The position numbers and the translations under genes are program-made. From positions 372,001-436,000 of the forward strand of contig FREY01000004.1 of NCBI GenBank assembly GCA_900143635.1: a DNA stretch of 64,000 nucleotides, given 5' to 3'. The stretch's first letter is position 1. Every line of letters begins with the position of its first letter. The notes under the pieces were generated by a model. The model did no database searches. It was given only the letters and a program-made list of their open reading frames with translations, and was not told the DNA's origin. Source of the stretch: Rhodobacteraceae bacterium Alg231-04. GTDB taxonomy: Bacteria; Pseudomonadota; Alphaproteobacteria; Rhodobacterales; Rhodobacteraceae. This document shows, in pieces, positions 8,728 to 17,422 of the stretch.

Positions 8728-8803
8728 TGGTAGGCCCGGCAGGATTTGAACCCGCAACCAAAGCGTTATGAGCGCTCTGCTCTAACCGTTGAGCTACAGG
8801 CCC
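8728..8803 (-). tRNA. tRNA-Ile (CAT anticodon, lysidine-modified type)
   Basis: The reverse strand folds as a full cloverleaf of 76 bases including encoded CCA: acceptor GGGCCTG, D-arm GCTC..GAGC, anticodon loop CTCATAA, T-arm GCGGG-TTCAAAT-CCTGC. The CAT anticodon could mean Met, but the body (GGTTAGAGCAGAGCGCTCATAACGC in segments) matches the AUA-reading isoleucine tRNA whose C34 is converted to lysidine by TilS, not initiator or elongator Met. The acceptor stem ends in a G1-U72 pair if these ends are right. Confidence 0.88.
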
Positions 8804-8912
8804 GCCGTGGCGCAATTCCGTATCATTCTGCGCGGCCGCGTCAACCCTTACCGTTGCACGCGCCGCAATAATGCACTAACTCGCGCGCAACACTTCAGCG
8901 AAGGATGAACCA

Positions 8913-9959
8913 ATGACAGCGGGCAAGAACGGTCTGACCTATGCAGACGCAGGCGTAGATATTGATGCAGGCAATGCGCTGGTCGATCGGATCAAGCCGG
9001 CCGCCAAACGCACGAACCGCTCCGGCGTGATGAGCGGCCTTGGCGGGTTTGGCGCATTGTTTGACCTGAAAGACGCAGGCTACAGCGATCCGATTCTTGT
9101 CGGCGCGACCGATGGCGTTGGCACCAAGCTGCGTATTGCCATCGACACCGGCGTGGTTGATGGCGTTGGCATCGATCTGGTGGCCATGTGCGTCAATGAT
9201 CTGGTCTGTCAGGGTGCAGAGCCGCTGTTCTTCCTCGACTATTTTGCCACCGGCAAACTGGACACGGGTACCGCCGCCCGCATTATCGAAGGCATTGCCG
9301 AGGGCTGTGTGCGCTCCGGCTGCGCCCTGATCGGCGGTGAGACGGCAGAAATGCCGGGTATGTACCCTGATGGCGACTTTGACCTTGCTGGTTTTGCAGT
9401 GGGCGCCATGGAACGCGGCACAGCGCTGCCTGCGGGCGTTGTCGAAGGCGACGTGCTGCTGGGTCTGGCCTCTGACGGCGTGCATTCCAACGGTTATTCG
9501 CTGGTGCGCAAACTGGTTGAGGTCTCGGGCCTTGGCTGGGACGCGGATTGCCCCTTTGGCGAAGGGTCCTTGGGTGAAGCACTGCTGACACCGACCCGCC
9601 TCTATGTGAAACAGTCGCTGGCGGCTGTACGGGCAGGGGGCGTTCACGCTCTGGCCCACATCACCGGTGGTGGCCTGACGGAAAACCTGCCGCGCGTTCT
9701 GCCCGAAGATCTGGGTGCCGACATTGACCTGAACGCCTGGGATCTGCCGCCCGTCTTCAAATGGATGGCGGCCACCGGCAACATCGCCGAGGCCGAGATG
9801 CTCAAGACCTTCAACTGCGGCATTGGCATGATCCTTTCCGTTTCCGCCGACCGCGCCGATGCACTGGTTGAGGTGCTGGAAGGCGAGGGCGAAACTGTCT
9901 CCCGTCTGGGCACTGTCACCGCCGGGGAAGGCATGCGCTACACAGGCTCGCTGCTGTGA
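8913..9959 (+). CDS. purM: Phosphoribosylformylglycinamidine cyclo-ligase (AIR synthetase)
   Basis: 348 residues, normal length. It catalyses the ATP-dependent ring closure of FGAM to AIR in purine synthesis. Family signatures are the N-terminal [39 protein letters not shown], the ATP-binding [12 protein letters not shown] and [22 protein letters not shown] ribosome site precedes the ATG. Its stop overlaps the GTG start of purN, so the two are translationally coupled. Confidence 0.97.
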   Translation: MTAGKNGLTYADAGVDIDAGNALVDRIKPAAKRTNRSGVMSGLGGFGALFDLKDAGYSDPILVGATDGVGTKLRIAIDTGVVDGVGIDLVAMCVNDLVCQGAEPLFFLDYFATGKLDTGTAARIIEGIAEGCVRSGCALIGGETAEMPGMYPDGDFDLAGFAVGAMERGTALPAGVVEGDVLLGLASDGVHSNGYSLVRKLVEVSGLGWDADCPFGEGSLGEALLTPTRLYVKQSLAAVRAGGVHALAHITGGGLTENLPRVLPEDLGADIDLNAWDLPPVFKWMAATGNIAEAEMLKTFNCGIGMILSVSADRADALVEVLEGEGETVSRLGTVTAGEGMRYTGSLL

Positions 9960-10561
9960 GCCACAAAAAGGTCGCCATTCTTGTCTCAGGTGGCGGCTCC
10001 AACATGGTATCGCTGGTCGATAGCATGACCGGCGACCATGCCGCGCGCCCCTGTCTGGTGCTGTCCAATGACGCCAACGCAGGCGGTTTGCAAAAGGCTG
10101 CCGCCCGTGGGATTGCGACGGCTGCCGTGGATCACCGCCCCTTCAAAGGTGACCGCACCGCGTTTGAGGCCGAACTGGTAAAGCCGATCCTTGAGGCCGG
10201 GGCAGACATCGTTTGTCTGGCGGGTTTCATGCGAGTGCTGACTGAAGGCTTCGTGTCGCAGTTCGAGGGCCGGATGCTGAACATTCACCCCTCGCTGCTG
10301 CCCAAATACAAAGGGCTGCACACCCATGCACGCGCGCTGGAAGCAGGTGACAGTGAGGCAGGTTGTTCGGTTCACGAGGTGACCCCGCGTCTGGATGACG
10401 GCCCGCTTCTGGGACAGGCACGGGTGCCGGTTCTGGAGGGGGACACGCCTGAAACACTGGCCGACCGGGTTTTGAAGCAGGAACACAGGCTCTATCCCGG
10501 CGTTCTGCGCCGCTATGCCGCGGGCGACCGCACACCGCTATTGCTGGGCTGGGACGGCTAA
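9956..10561 (+). CDS. purN: Phosphoribosylglycinamide formyltransferase
   Basis: 201 residues. It transfers the formyl group of 10-formyl-THF to GAR. The phosphate-binding loop VSGGGSNM lies at the N-terminus. The active-site set is present: Asn and His in [14 protein letters not shown], a further His in GCSVHEVT, and the Asp-containing LDDGPLLGQ. The start is GTG at 9956, overlapping the purM stop by four bases. Confidence 0.97.
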   Translation: MSHKKVAILVSGGGSNMVSLVDSMTGDHAARPCLVLSNDANAGGLQKAAARGIATAAVDHRPFKGDRTAFEAELVKPILEAGADIVCLAGFMRVLTEGFVSQFEGRMLNIHPSLLPKYKGLHTHARALEAGDSEAGCSVHEVTPRLDDGPLLGQARVPVLEGDTPETLADRVLKQEHRLYPGVLRRYAAGDRTPLLLGWDG

Positions 10562-10645
10562 CGGGACTACGCTGGCGGGCAGGCTCATTGTAAGGCTTGC
10601 AGTGAAAGCGTATCACTTTATGGTAGAAGAGAAAAATCGAGGTTA

Positions 10646-11815
10646 GTGCCGCAGATGATCACCATTACAACCACCGAAGACCTGGCTGCCTTCTGCAAGA
10701 CAGCCCGCGAGCATCCCTACGTCACGGTGGATACGGAGTTTCTGCGCGAACGTACCTATTATTCCAAGCTCTGCCTGATCCAGCTGGCCTATCCCGGCGG
10801 GGATGACGATGGCTCTGCGGTTCTTGTCGATCCGCTGTCGGACGGGCTGTCGCTGGAACCGCTCTATGACCTTTACCGAGATGAGAGTGTCGTAAAAGTC
10901 TTCCACGCCGCACGTCAGGATCTGGAGATTTTCTGGGTCGACGCCAAGGTCTTTCCGGTGCCGCTGTTTGATACCCAGGTGGCGGCGATGGTCTGTGGTT
11001 TTGGCGAACAGGCCGGATACGAGACACTGGTGCGCAAGATCGTCAAACAGGGTCTGGACAAGACCTCGCGCTTTACCGACTGGTCGCGCCGCCCGCTGAC
11101 CGAGGCGCAAAAGACCTATGCGCTGGCTGATGTGACCCATCTGCGGGTGATTTATGAATTCCTGGCCGCAGAACTGGAAAAAACCGGTCGCAGCCACTGG
11201 GTGGGCGAAGAGCTGAGGGTTCTGACCAATCCGGCGACCTATGACATTCAGCCGGAAGATGCATGGAAGCGGGTCAAAACGCGGACCAGCTCGGGCAAGT
11301 TTTTGGCGGTTGTCCGTGAACTGGCGGCGTTCCGCGAAGACTACGCCCAAACCAACAATGTGCCGCGCAACCGGGTCTATAAGGATGACGCATTGGTTGA
11401 GCTGGCCTCGACCAAGCCGCGTTCCCATTCCGATCTGGGCGGATCCCGCCTGTTGCTGCGCGAGGCCCGCAAGGGCGCAATTGCCGATGGCATTCTGGCC
11501 GCGGTGAAGCGCGGCGTGGACTGCCCGCAGGACCAATTGCCCAAGGCTGACAAGAGCCGGGAAAAACTTCAGGTCAATCCGGCGCTGGCGGATCTGCTGC
11601 GGGTGCTGCTGAAATCAAAGACCGAAAGCGCAAGTGTCGCGGCCAAGCTGATTGCGACCAGCGCCGATCTGGATCTGATTGCTTCTGGTGAGCGTGACGT
11701 GCCAGCCATGCACGGCTGGCGTTTTGAGGTCTTCGGAGAAGACGCGCTGGCGCTCTGTGATGGTAAAATCGCCCTAGCTGCCAAAGGCCAATCGGTGAAA
11801 GTTGTACCGCTCTGA
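10646..11815 (+). CDS. rnd: Ribonuclease D
   Basis: 389 residues. A 3'-5' exoribonuclease of the DEDD family involved in tRNA 3'-end maturation. The exonuclease motifs VDTEFLRER, HAARQDLEIF and YALADVTHL are in the first 175 residues; an HRDC domain follows at about 205-285, with a weaker second one after it. The GTG at 10646 has GAGG at normal spacing; the ATG three codons later does not. It is followed by a strong terminator. Confidence 0.95.
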   Translation: MPQMITITTTEDLAAFCKTAREHPYVTVDTEFLRERTYYSKLCLIQLAYPGGDDDGSAVLVDPLSDGLSLEPLYDLYRDESVVKVFHAARQDLEIFWVDAKVFPVPLFDTQVAAMVCGFGEQAGYETLVRKIVKQGLDKTSRFTDWSRRPLTEAQKTYALADVTHLRVIYEFLAAELEKTGRSHWVGEELRVLTNPATYDIQPEDAWKRVKTRTSSGKFLAVVRELAAFREDYAQTNNVPRNRVYKDDALVELASTKPRSHSDLGGSRLLLREARKGAIADGILAAVKRGVDCPQDQLPKADKSREKLQVNPALADLLRVLLKSKTESASVAAKLIATSADLDLIASGERDVPAMHGWRFEVFGEDALALCDGKIALAAKGQSVKVVPL

Positions 11816-11834
11816 CCGCTTGGTGCCGCGCGAA

Positions 11835-11873
11835 GACATGAAATTAGGGGCCCATGGGCCCCTTTTTCATGTC
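11835..11873 (+). terminator. Intrinsic terminator of rnd
   Basis: The core is the 16-base palindrome GGGGCCCATGGGCCCC followed by TTTTT, with outer arms GACATGAAA and TTTCATGTC extending the stem. It probably serves both the rnd transcript and the convergent lipoprotein gene. Confidence 0.85.
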
Positions 11874-11898
11874 GTGTCGTCAGTTTGGTGTAACGGCC

Positions 11899-12414
11899 TT
11901 AGCGGCGGCGCGTTTCCTGAGCGTTCTGTGCCCCGGCAACACGAATGAGCTTTATCCCTTCCAACTCACCAGTGGTCAGGCTGAAGGCGGCACGAACGGT
12001 GCGCGTCAGCTCGGTTCCCTGATGGGTGGCATAGCTCGGGTAATCGGCTTTGAACTGAAAGGACAGGGTGCCTTCTGGGGCATCGATGTCCGGGCGCAGG
12101 TGAACGTTGTAAGCGCCCTGGCGGTCCGCCAATCCAGTCGCATAGACAATGGCGCCGGTCGATGTGCGTTCTATTTTCAGAGCAGAGACAGACACGATGA
12201 GAACACTCTCATCCGGTGCGTCCTTACGAGCGAAAATGCTTTCTTCTGCCTTCACAGGAAGCAGTGGATTAACATCTTCAGGGTTCTCGGTAGAGGCAGT
12301 AACCTCTTTTGAGTTACCGAACCAGTTGCGCGGGTTTACGCCCGAGTCCCGCCATCCGCCGCAGCCAGAAACAGCCACGCCGGCCACCATGAGAAGCGCA
12401 ATTGAAATTCGCAT
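11899..12414 (-). CDS. Predicted lipoprotein of unknown function
   Basis: 171 residues. The N-terminus is a lipoprotein signal peptide ending in the lipobox VSGC (Cys18). The remainder is a soluble domain with beta-rich segments (SVLIVSVSALKIER, AYNVHLRPDIDAPEGTLSFQFKADYP). The pattern is that of a conserved Rhodobacteraceae hypothetical protein; I know no function. It diverges from sufE and converges on rnd. Confidence 0.82.
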   Translation of the reverse strand: MRISIALLMVAGVAVSGCGGWRDSGVNPRNWFGNSKEVTASTENPEDVNPLLPVKAEESIFARKDAPDESVLIVSVSALKIERTSTGAIVYATGLADRQGAYNVHLRPDIDAPEGTLSFQFKADYPSYATHQGTELTRTVRAAFSLTTGELEGIKLIRVAGAQNAQETRRR

Positions 12415-12545
12415 TGTCCCGCCCGATAATGTTTTCCCTGCACGTGACTACCCGATCCGCTGCGGCTTGAAAAGTGGTTGAAACACACTGCGTTGCAGCT
12501 TAGGTCGGATGCGCATCACCTAAAGCCCAAAGTTCGGAGACCCCC

Positions 12546-12956
12546 ATGGCCAGTGCCGCCTTTGAAGAGATCGTCGAAGATTTCGAATTCCTTGATGATT
12601 GGGAAGATCGCTATCGCCATGTCATTGATCTGGGCAAGTCGATGGAAGCACTGGACGAGGCGCTGAAAGTTGAGGCCACAAAGGTGCACGGCTGCGCCAG
12701 TCAGGTCTGGCTGCACCCGGTGATCGAAGGTGGGAAATTTCGCTTTGACGGCGACAGCGATGCGATGATCGTACGCGGGCTGATCGCGGTGCTGCGGATG
12801 CTCTATAATGATGTGCCAGTGGCCGAGGTCATGGGTGTCGACGCCAAGGCCGAACTGGGTCGGCTGGGGTTGAACGATCACCTGTCCGCGCAGCGGTCCA
12901 ACGGTGTGCGGTCGATGATTGAGCGCATTCGAATGGTCGCTGGCGAAAACGCCTGA
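12546..12956 (+). CDS. SufE-family sulfur acceptor for Fe-S cluster assembly
   Basis: 136 residues. SufE accepts persulfide sulfur from the cysteine desulfurase SufS and passes it to the SufBCD scaffold. The conserved acceptor cysteine is Cys50 in KVHGCASQVW, and the fold signature FEFLDDWEDRYRHVIDLG is at the N-terminus. No other suf genes are nearby, as often seen in alphaproteobacteria. A GGAG ribosome site precedes the ATG. Confidence 0.93.
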   Translation: MASAAFEEIVEDFEFLDDWEDRYRHVIDLGKSMEALDEALKVEATKVHGCASQVWLHPVIEGGKFRFDGDSDAMIVRGLIAVLRMLYNDVPVAEVMGVDAKAELGRLGLNDHLSAQRSNGVRSMIERIRMVAGENA

Positions 12957-12975
12957 GGCGGCTGTATGCAGGGGC

Positions 12976-12997
12976 AGGCGGCTCGCACCGCCTTTTT
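12976..12997. terminator. Terminator between convergent sufE and DUF1638 gene
   Basis: AGGCGG-ctcgca-CCGCCT followed by a T-run, enclosed by GGGGC...GCCCC arms that could lengthen the stem. Confidence 0.7.
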
Positions 12998-13030
12998 GCG
13001 GCCCCTGAGGATACTTTCGGTCAGATGAAG

Positions 13031-13744
13031 TCAGGATCGGGGCAGCGTCTTCAGCCTGTCCTGCAGCTCACCATAGCCGGTATGGCGGTGCTCAAAGGCG
13101 ACCCCCATCCGGTCTGCGCAGATGCGGGCTTTTTCGATCAGGGCCGGATCAGCGATCTGTGACTGGTAGACAAGTTTTGTGTAATTGCCAAAAATCATCT
13201 CGCGCAGCTCGGGGTTCTTATCCAGCCCCATCGGGCGCCAGATGAAAGCATCGAACTGTTTCACTAGAAAATCCGTGAGATAGAAGGCGGTGATCTCGCC
13301 TTCGTCGGATATCTTCTGGAAGGCGTCATTACCCTCGTAGAAAGCGTAGCAGTGCGGCCCGGCGATCATTTCCACGCCCAGCTCTGCGCATTTCTTTGCC
13401 AGCAACCCACCGGTGCCGCAATCGGCATAGGCGATAAATATCTGGTCATAGACAGTACGGTGTTTGATCACCGCCGCCTCGACCGCGGTGACAATCTGAT
13501 CGGGATAGAGATGCAGTTTGGCCGGCAGGCAGGTCAGATCAATGTGATCGAGACCGTTCACCTCCTTGATATCAAGGATTTCGCGGGCCAGCGCGCCGCA
13601 TCCGATAACAAGAATGCGCCCGACCTTTCGGGCGGGCGCAGCAAGGCCGTTTTCGGCCAGACTCTGTGATGTCAGCGACGTGGCTGACGCCGGTGTCTGT
13701 GCGGCCCGTCCTTGCAGACGGGCTGCGCGGCCCCGGCGGGCCAT
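13031..13744 (-). CDS. DUF1638 protein, partner of the corrinoid protein
   Basis: 237 residues. After a basic, low-complexity N-terminus of about 40 residues comes the DUF1638 domain with cysteine-containing motifs ILVIGCGALAREI, YADCGTGG and GPHCYAFYEG. The family occurs beside corrinoid proteins and methyltransferases; a role in corrinoid or methyl-group handling is inferred, not shown. The start codon lies two bases after the stop of the upstream corrinoid gene, so both belong to one transcript. Confidence 0.85.
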   Translation of the reverse strand: MARRGRAARLQGRAAQTPASATSLTSQSLAENGLAAPARKVGRILVIGCGALAREILDIKEVNGLDHIDLTCLPAKLHLYPDQIVTAVEAAVIKHRTVYDQIFIAYADCGTGGLLAKKCAELGVEMIAGPHCYAFYEGNDAFQKISDEGEITAFYLTDFLVKQFDAFIWRPMGLDKNPELREMIFGNYTKLVYQSQIADPALIEKARICADRMGVAFEHRHTGYGELQDRLKTLPRS

Positions 13745-13746
13745 GA

Positions 13747-14445
13747 TCAGGCGCTCAGCTGGTTGTGCTTGCGGCCTACGAGGTCTTTGGCAGTGTCGAC
13801 GGCAACAGCCGCGTCACGGCAGTAGGCATCGGCGCCAATGGCCTTGCCGAATTCCTCGTTCAGGGGCGCGCCGCCAACCAGAACAATATGGTCATCGCGC
13901 TTGCCCTGTTCGACCATCGTGTCGATCACGACCTTCATATAGGGCATGGTGGTGGTCAGCAGAGCAGACATGCCGAGGATGTCGGGCTTATGCTCTTCCA
14001 GGGCTTCCAGGTAGTTTTCAACCGGGTTGTTGATGCCCAGATCGACCACTTCGAAACCGGCGCCTTCCATCATCATCGAGACGAGGTTCTTGCCGATGTC
14101 GTGAATGTCGCCCTTGACGGTGCCGATCACCATCTTGCCGACCTGCGGCGCGCCAGTGGCGGCGAGCAGCGGCTTGAGGATGGCCATGCCGCCCTTCATT
14201 GCGTTTGCGGCCAGCAGCACTTCGGGCACGAAGAGGATACCGTCGCGGAAGTCGGCGCCGACGATGGTCATGCCACCAACCAGTGCTTCGGTCAGGACCT
14301 TGTAGGGTTCCCAGCCGCGCTCGAGAAGGATGTTCACACCTTCCTCGATTTCTTCTTTCAGACCATCATAGAGGTCGTCGAACATCTGTTGAACAAGTTC
14401 TTCGTCGTTCAGTTCCGACAGGATGATGTCTTCTTCTTCCGACAT
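13747..14445 (-). CDS. Corrinoid (methylcobalamin-binding) protein, B12 module of a split methionine synthase
   Basis: 232 residues from the ATG at 14445, which follows AAGGA at correct spacing; upstream in-frame ATGs would run into the next promoter. The N-terminal half (about 15-95) is the helical cap of cobalamin-binding methyltransferase modules, and the C-terminal half the Rossmann-like B12 domain with the base-off ligand motif GDIHDIGKN, SALLTTTMPYM and GGAPLNEEFG. There is no homocysteine or folate domain. With the homocysteine methyltransferase at 17423-18448 it fits the multi-protein MetH described for Phaeobacter inhibens; the folate-binding and reactivation parts are not in this window. 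Confidence 0.88.
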   Translation of the reverse strand: MSEEEDIILSELNDEELVQQMFDDLYDGLKEEIEEGVNILLERGWEPYKVLTEALVGGMTIVGADFRDGILFVPEVLLAANAMKGGMAILKPLLAATGAPQVGKMVIGTVKGDIHDIGKNLVSMMMEGAGFEVVDLGINNPVENYLEALEEHKPDILGMSALLTTTMPYMKVVIDTMVEQGKRDDHIVLVGGAPLNEEFGKAIGADAYCRDAAVAVDTAKDLVGRKHNQLSA

Positions 14446-14630
14446 GGGCGTATTCCTTGACGTTGGCGGGGTGACCCCAGTGTATGTCTTGTTTTCGTTT
14501 CTTTTTGCCAAATGGGGCCGGGCAGACTGCATTGTTTGCGACACCGCCATGGCTTGAACCGACGTATAGGGGCGAAAAGTGCGGATTGATAATGAAGATT
14601 TCGCAGGAAGATCATCAATCCTACGCATAT

Positions 14631-14645
14631 GTTCTTTATTTGTTC
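14631..14645 (+). promoter_or_regulatory. LexA (SOS) box, alphaproteobacterial type
   Basis: GTTC-TTTATTT-GTTC is an exact match to the alphaproteobacterial LexA consensus GTTC-N7-GTTC. It lies 25 bases before the start of the SPL-like radical SAM gene, where a bound repressor would block the promoter or initiation. Confidence 0.75.
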
Positions 14646-14669
14646 TCATTTTTGAGGCAGGGTGCCGCC

Positions 14670-15749
14670 ATGGATATAAATATGACCATCGCACCTGAAC
14701 GCCGCAAAGCACGCGGTGCGGGCAGCAATGCGGCAGGGCGGTATGATCTGGCGCGCGGGCGGGTCGATGATGGCTGGGGGATTCTTCCCGAGGAGGCGCA
14801 GATTCGCACCGAGCTGCGGTTGGAAACAGCGCGCTCGGTGATCACCTATAACCGGTCTCCTGATCTGCCGTTTGACCGGTCGATCAACCCCTACCGGGGG
14901 TGCGAGCATGGCTGTGTCTATTGTTTCGCCCGCCCGACGCATGCCTATCTGGGGCTGTCGCCGGGGTTGGATTTTGAGACCCGGCTGGTGGCACGGCCAA
15001 ATGCAGCAGAGGTGCTGCGCAAGGAAATGAGTGCGGCGAAATACAGGCCGCAGACGATCGCTCTGGGCACCAATACAGATCCCTATCAGCCGGTTGAGCG
15101 CGATCAGCAAATCAGCCGGTCCTGTCTGGAGGTTCTGGCTGAGTTCAATCACCCGGTGGCGATTGTCACCAAAGGGGCAATGGTCGAACGGGATCTGGAT
15201 ATTCTGGTGCCGATGGCGGCGAGGGGGCTGGTGCGGGTTGGTATTTCCCTGACCACTCTGGATGCGGATCTGTCCCGGCGGATGGAACCGCGCGCGGCGG
15301 CGCCGGCGCGGCGGCTGGCGGCTATTCGGCGGCTGACAGAAGCTGGTGTTCCTGTGCGGGTGATGGTCTCTCCGGTGGTGCCGGGACTTACCGATCACGA
15401 GGTGGAGGCGCTGCTGGCTGCCGGAGCAGAGGCTGGCGCGGATGCGGCCAGCTGGATCATGCTGCGCCTGCCGCGTGAGGTGTCTCCGCTGTGGCAGGAG
15501 TGGCTGGATGAACATGAACCAGGGCGCGCAGACAAGGTTATGGCGCGCCTGCGCGAGATGCATGGTGGCCGCGACTATGACCCGCGCTGGGGCCACCGGA
15601 TGCGCGGCGAAGGCCGCTATGCCGAAATGGTCGCCCAGCGGTTCAAAGCTGCCTGCAAGCGACTGGGGTTGCAGGAGAAAACTGAACCTCTGCGCTGCGA
15701 TCTTTTTGCCCGACCGGCGCAGGCAGGGGATCAACTGACCTTATTTTGA
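14670..15749 (+). CDS. PA0069-family radical SAM protein, spore-photoproduct-lyase-like
   Basis: 359 residues from the ATG at 14670, chosen because GAGG lies about 11 bases upstream. The iron-sulfur motif is CxxxCxxC with Cys78, Cys82 and Cys85 in PYRGCEHGCVYCFARPTHAY. Further radical SAM features are ALGTNTDPYQPVE and the glycine-rich VRVMVSPVVPGLTDHE. The family is related to SplB, which repairs thymine dimers in spore DNA; its substrate in Gram-negatives is not established. A perfect SOS box in its promoter supports a DNA-damage role. It diverges from the corrinoid protein gene. Confidence 0.9.
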   Translation: MDINMTIAPERRKARGAGSNAAGRYDLARGRVDDGWGILPEEAQIRTELRLETARSVITYNRSPDLPFDRSINPYRGCEHGCVYCFARPTHAYLGLSPGLDFETRLVARPNAAEVLRKEMSAAKYRPQTIALGTNTDPYQPVERDQQISRSCLEVLAEFNHPVAIVTKGAMVERDLDILVPMAARGLVRVGISLTTLDADLSRRMEPRAAAPARRLAAIRRLTEAGVPVRVMVSPVVPGLTDHEVEALLAAGAEAGADAASWIMLRLPREVSPLWQEWLDEHEPGRADKVMARLREMHGGRDYDPRWGHRMRGEGRYAEMVAQRFKAACKRLGLQEKTEPLRCDLFARPAQAGDQLTLF

Positions 15750-15839
15750 CCTCGTTACCTTCCTCGTGGTGTTGCTGTCGCAACCCGATCCCATTGTGTT
15801 CAGCCACTGCCGCTGATGAGGAGAGTTTGACCGCTTTTT

Positions 15840-16373
15840 TTAAAGCATCCCGGCAGTTTGGCTGATCGCCCATCCTTGGTTGATCGCTTGATAGGCCGGG
15901 CGGAGGGGCTTCTGGCTGAGATCCACAGACCGCGATACCCAATTCTGCTCTTCAAGCTGACCCAGAGATTGGGACAGCGCGCGATCTGTGATCGTGCCAA
16001 GGCCGGATCTGATTTCGGAAAACCGTCGCGGTTTGGCGGTAATGGCGAGAACCGGAAGGGTCCAGCTTCGGCGAAGCAGGCGGAATTCTTCCTCATCCGG
16101 GACAAGGGAGACAATCTTGGCGGCTGTTCTGGCAGCTTCACGGCCAAGAGGTGTCAGCCGAAACTCCGGCCGAAGCGGGTGACCGTGCCCTGGGTTTCTC
16201 TCCAGCAGTTTGAGCTGAAAGAGGTGTTCCAGACTATTGGCAAAGGATGTCCGACTGGCGCTGGTCGCCGCCAGAAGGGGCGCCTGGCGTCCGGGTGTGC
16301 CGTTGTGAAGGGCCGCCAGAATGTTCAACGACCATGCCCGCGAGGTCAGGTTGACAAGTGTTTTAATGTCCAT
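15840..16373 (-). CDS. HxlR-like winged-helix transcriptional regulator
   Basis: 177 residues with two tandem winged-helix-like halves. The second half (about 95-170) reads as the HxlR domain: LPVLAITAKPRRFSEIRSGLGTITDRALSQSLGQLEEQNWVSR. The first half (about 8-85) resembles a degenerate copy with ASRTSFANSLEHLFQLKLLER. It diverges from a VOC-family gene, and a perfect dyad between the two starts is the probable operator. No redox-sensing cysteine is present, unlike YodB-type members. Confidence 0.82.
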   Translation of the reverse strand: MDIKTLVNLTSRAWSLNILAALHNGTPGRQAPLLAATSASRTSFANSLEHLFQLKLLERNPGHGHPLRPEFRLTPLGREAARTAAKIVSLVPDEEEFRLLRRSWTLPVLAITAKPRRFSEIRSGLGTITDRALSQSLGQLEEQNWVSRSVDLSQKPLRPAYQAINQGWAISQTAGML

Positions 16374-16377
16374 AAAG

Positions 16378-16390
16378 TATAGTAACTATA
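16378..16390. promoter_or_regulatory. Inverted repeat, candidate HxlR operator
   Basis: TATAGT-A-ACTATA is a perfect 6-1-6 dyad five bases upstream of the HxlR-like start codon and 23 upstream of the VOC gene. Its position suits autoregulation plus control of the divergent gene. Confidence 0.55.
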
Positions 16391-16412
16391 TTTATTGAAC
16401 AAGGAAAGCCTG

Positions 16413-16790
16413 ATGCCTGCAGTTACACTTGAAAAGACGATTACTTTGGCCCTTTCTGTCCGGGACCGGCACAAAAGTGCAGATTGGTATACGGAAATGC
16501 TTGGTTTTTCAGTGCTTTATCACATGGATGAAGCCGGGTGGAGCGAGCTGCAAACCCTGACCGAGGGCGTAACATTGGGCTTGGGCGAACAGGCCGAGCC
16601 GACCCCCGGCAATACTGTGCCGGTGTTTGGCGTAAAGGATATTGCCGCGGCGCGGTCGGTTTTGGAACTGGCGGGCGTAGGTTTTGACGGGCCAACCGAA
16701 ACCATAGATGGGATGGTCAGCACCGCGACGTTCTATGATCCCGACGGAAATGCCCTGATGCTGGCACAGGATCTGTCAGCTGCTGAATAA
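16413..16790 (+). CDS. VOC-superfamily (glyoxalase/bleomycin-resistance fold) protein
   Basis: 125 residues from the ATG at 16413 with AAGGAAAG upstream. Two beta-alpha-beta-beta-beta units typical of the VOC fold are visible: ITLALSVRDRHKSADWYTEMLGF and the C-terminal ATFYDPDGNALMLAQDL. The last segment carries the usual DPDGN motif. Members bind a metal and act as lyases, dioxygenases or antibiotic-binding proteins; the substrate here is unknown. The divergent HxlR-like regulator probably controls it. Confidence 0.88.
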   Translation: MPAVTLEKTITLALSVRDRHKSADWYTEMLGFSVLYHMDEAGWSELQTLTEGVTLGLGEQAEPTPGNTVPVFGVKDIAAARSVLELAGVGFDGPTETIDGMVSTATFYDPDGNALMLAQDLSAAE

Positions 16791-16866
16791 GGGGCAAGGG
16801 CACACAACCGACTTCCGTCTGGTTATTTCAGCAGACGGTCTCCACGGGCCGGTTGCAAAACACACA

Positions 16867-16891
16867 AACGCCCGGACCAAAGCCGGGCGTT
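16867..16891. terminator. Stem-loop after the VOC gene
   Basis: AACGCCCGG-accaaag-CCGGGCGTT is a 9-bp perfect stem, 76 bases after the VOC stop. No T-run follows, so its strength is uncertain. Confidence 0.5.
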
Positions 16892-16960
16892 GCAGGATGT
16901 ATAGGGCGGGGTTGCGAGCGCCGTGTTGTGGCGATGTAGCAGCCGCAATTGGGAAACCGC

Positions 16961-17370
16961 ATGAGACTTAGACCAGCGGATCTGACAGATGCCTCCAGCC
17001 TTGCCGCGCTTTCTGCCGAGGTCTGGCTCGGCACCTACCTCAAACAGGGCATTTCCGCGCATTTCGCGGACTATGTGCTGGCAGAGATGGCGGCACAGAA
17101 GGTCAGGGCTATGCTTGGCGCGGATTGCGAGGTCAGCACTGTTTACGTGCGGCCCAATGCGCAGGGGCAGGGGCGCGGCGGGGCGCTTCTGGGCCATTTG
17201 CTGGCCCATGTGCCTAAGGACGCCTCCGGGCTATGGCTTGCGACCAATTCCGAGAACGGTCCGGCCATCGGTTTTTCCTGTCGCAGGGTTTCGTGAAAGC
17301 CGGGAAAACGGTTTTCCGGACCGGAGCAGAGGCCTATCCCAATGACATCTACCTGCTGAAATCGGGCTGA
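16961..17370 (+). pseudogene. GNAT acetyltransferase, internally deleted and frameshifted
   Basis: The frame opens MRLRPADLTDASSLAALSAEVW, a normal GNAT start. It jumps directly from the first helices (QKVRAMLGADCE) to the acetyl-CoA-binding strand and loop (VSTVYVRPNAQGQGRGGALL), so the central strands, about 35-40 residues, are missing. Near 17272 the frame is lost after GPAIGF: adding one T to the T5 run would restore LSQGFVKAGKTVFRTGAEAY and end at the TGA of 17368-17370. Both lesions together indicate a dead gene. A sequencing error could explain only the frameshift. Confidence 0.75.
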
Positions 17371-17376
17371 ACAAAA

Positions 17377-17400
17377 AAGGCCGGGGGTGATCCCGGCCTT
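17377..17400. terminator. Bidirectional terminator between GNAT remnant and bmt
   Basis: AAGGCCGGG-ggtgat-CCCGGCCTT with an A-run on the left, giving a T-run for the reverse-strand bmt transcript. Confidence 0.75.
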
Positions 17401-17422
17401 CTGTTCATTCTGTCCCGCAGGC

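Noticed and set aside
10643-11536. 297-codon frame antisense to rnd
   Set aside because: Its opposite strand encodes an intact ribonuclease D with all motifs.
14446-14630. Cobalamin or SAM riboswitch in front of the corrinoid gene
   Set aside because: No B12-box or other recognisable aptamer core was found in this stretch; it looks like an ordinary promoter region.
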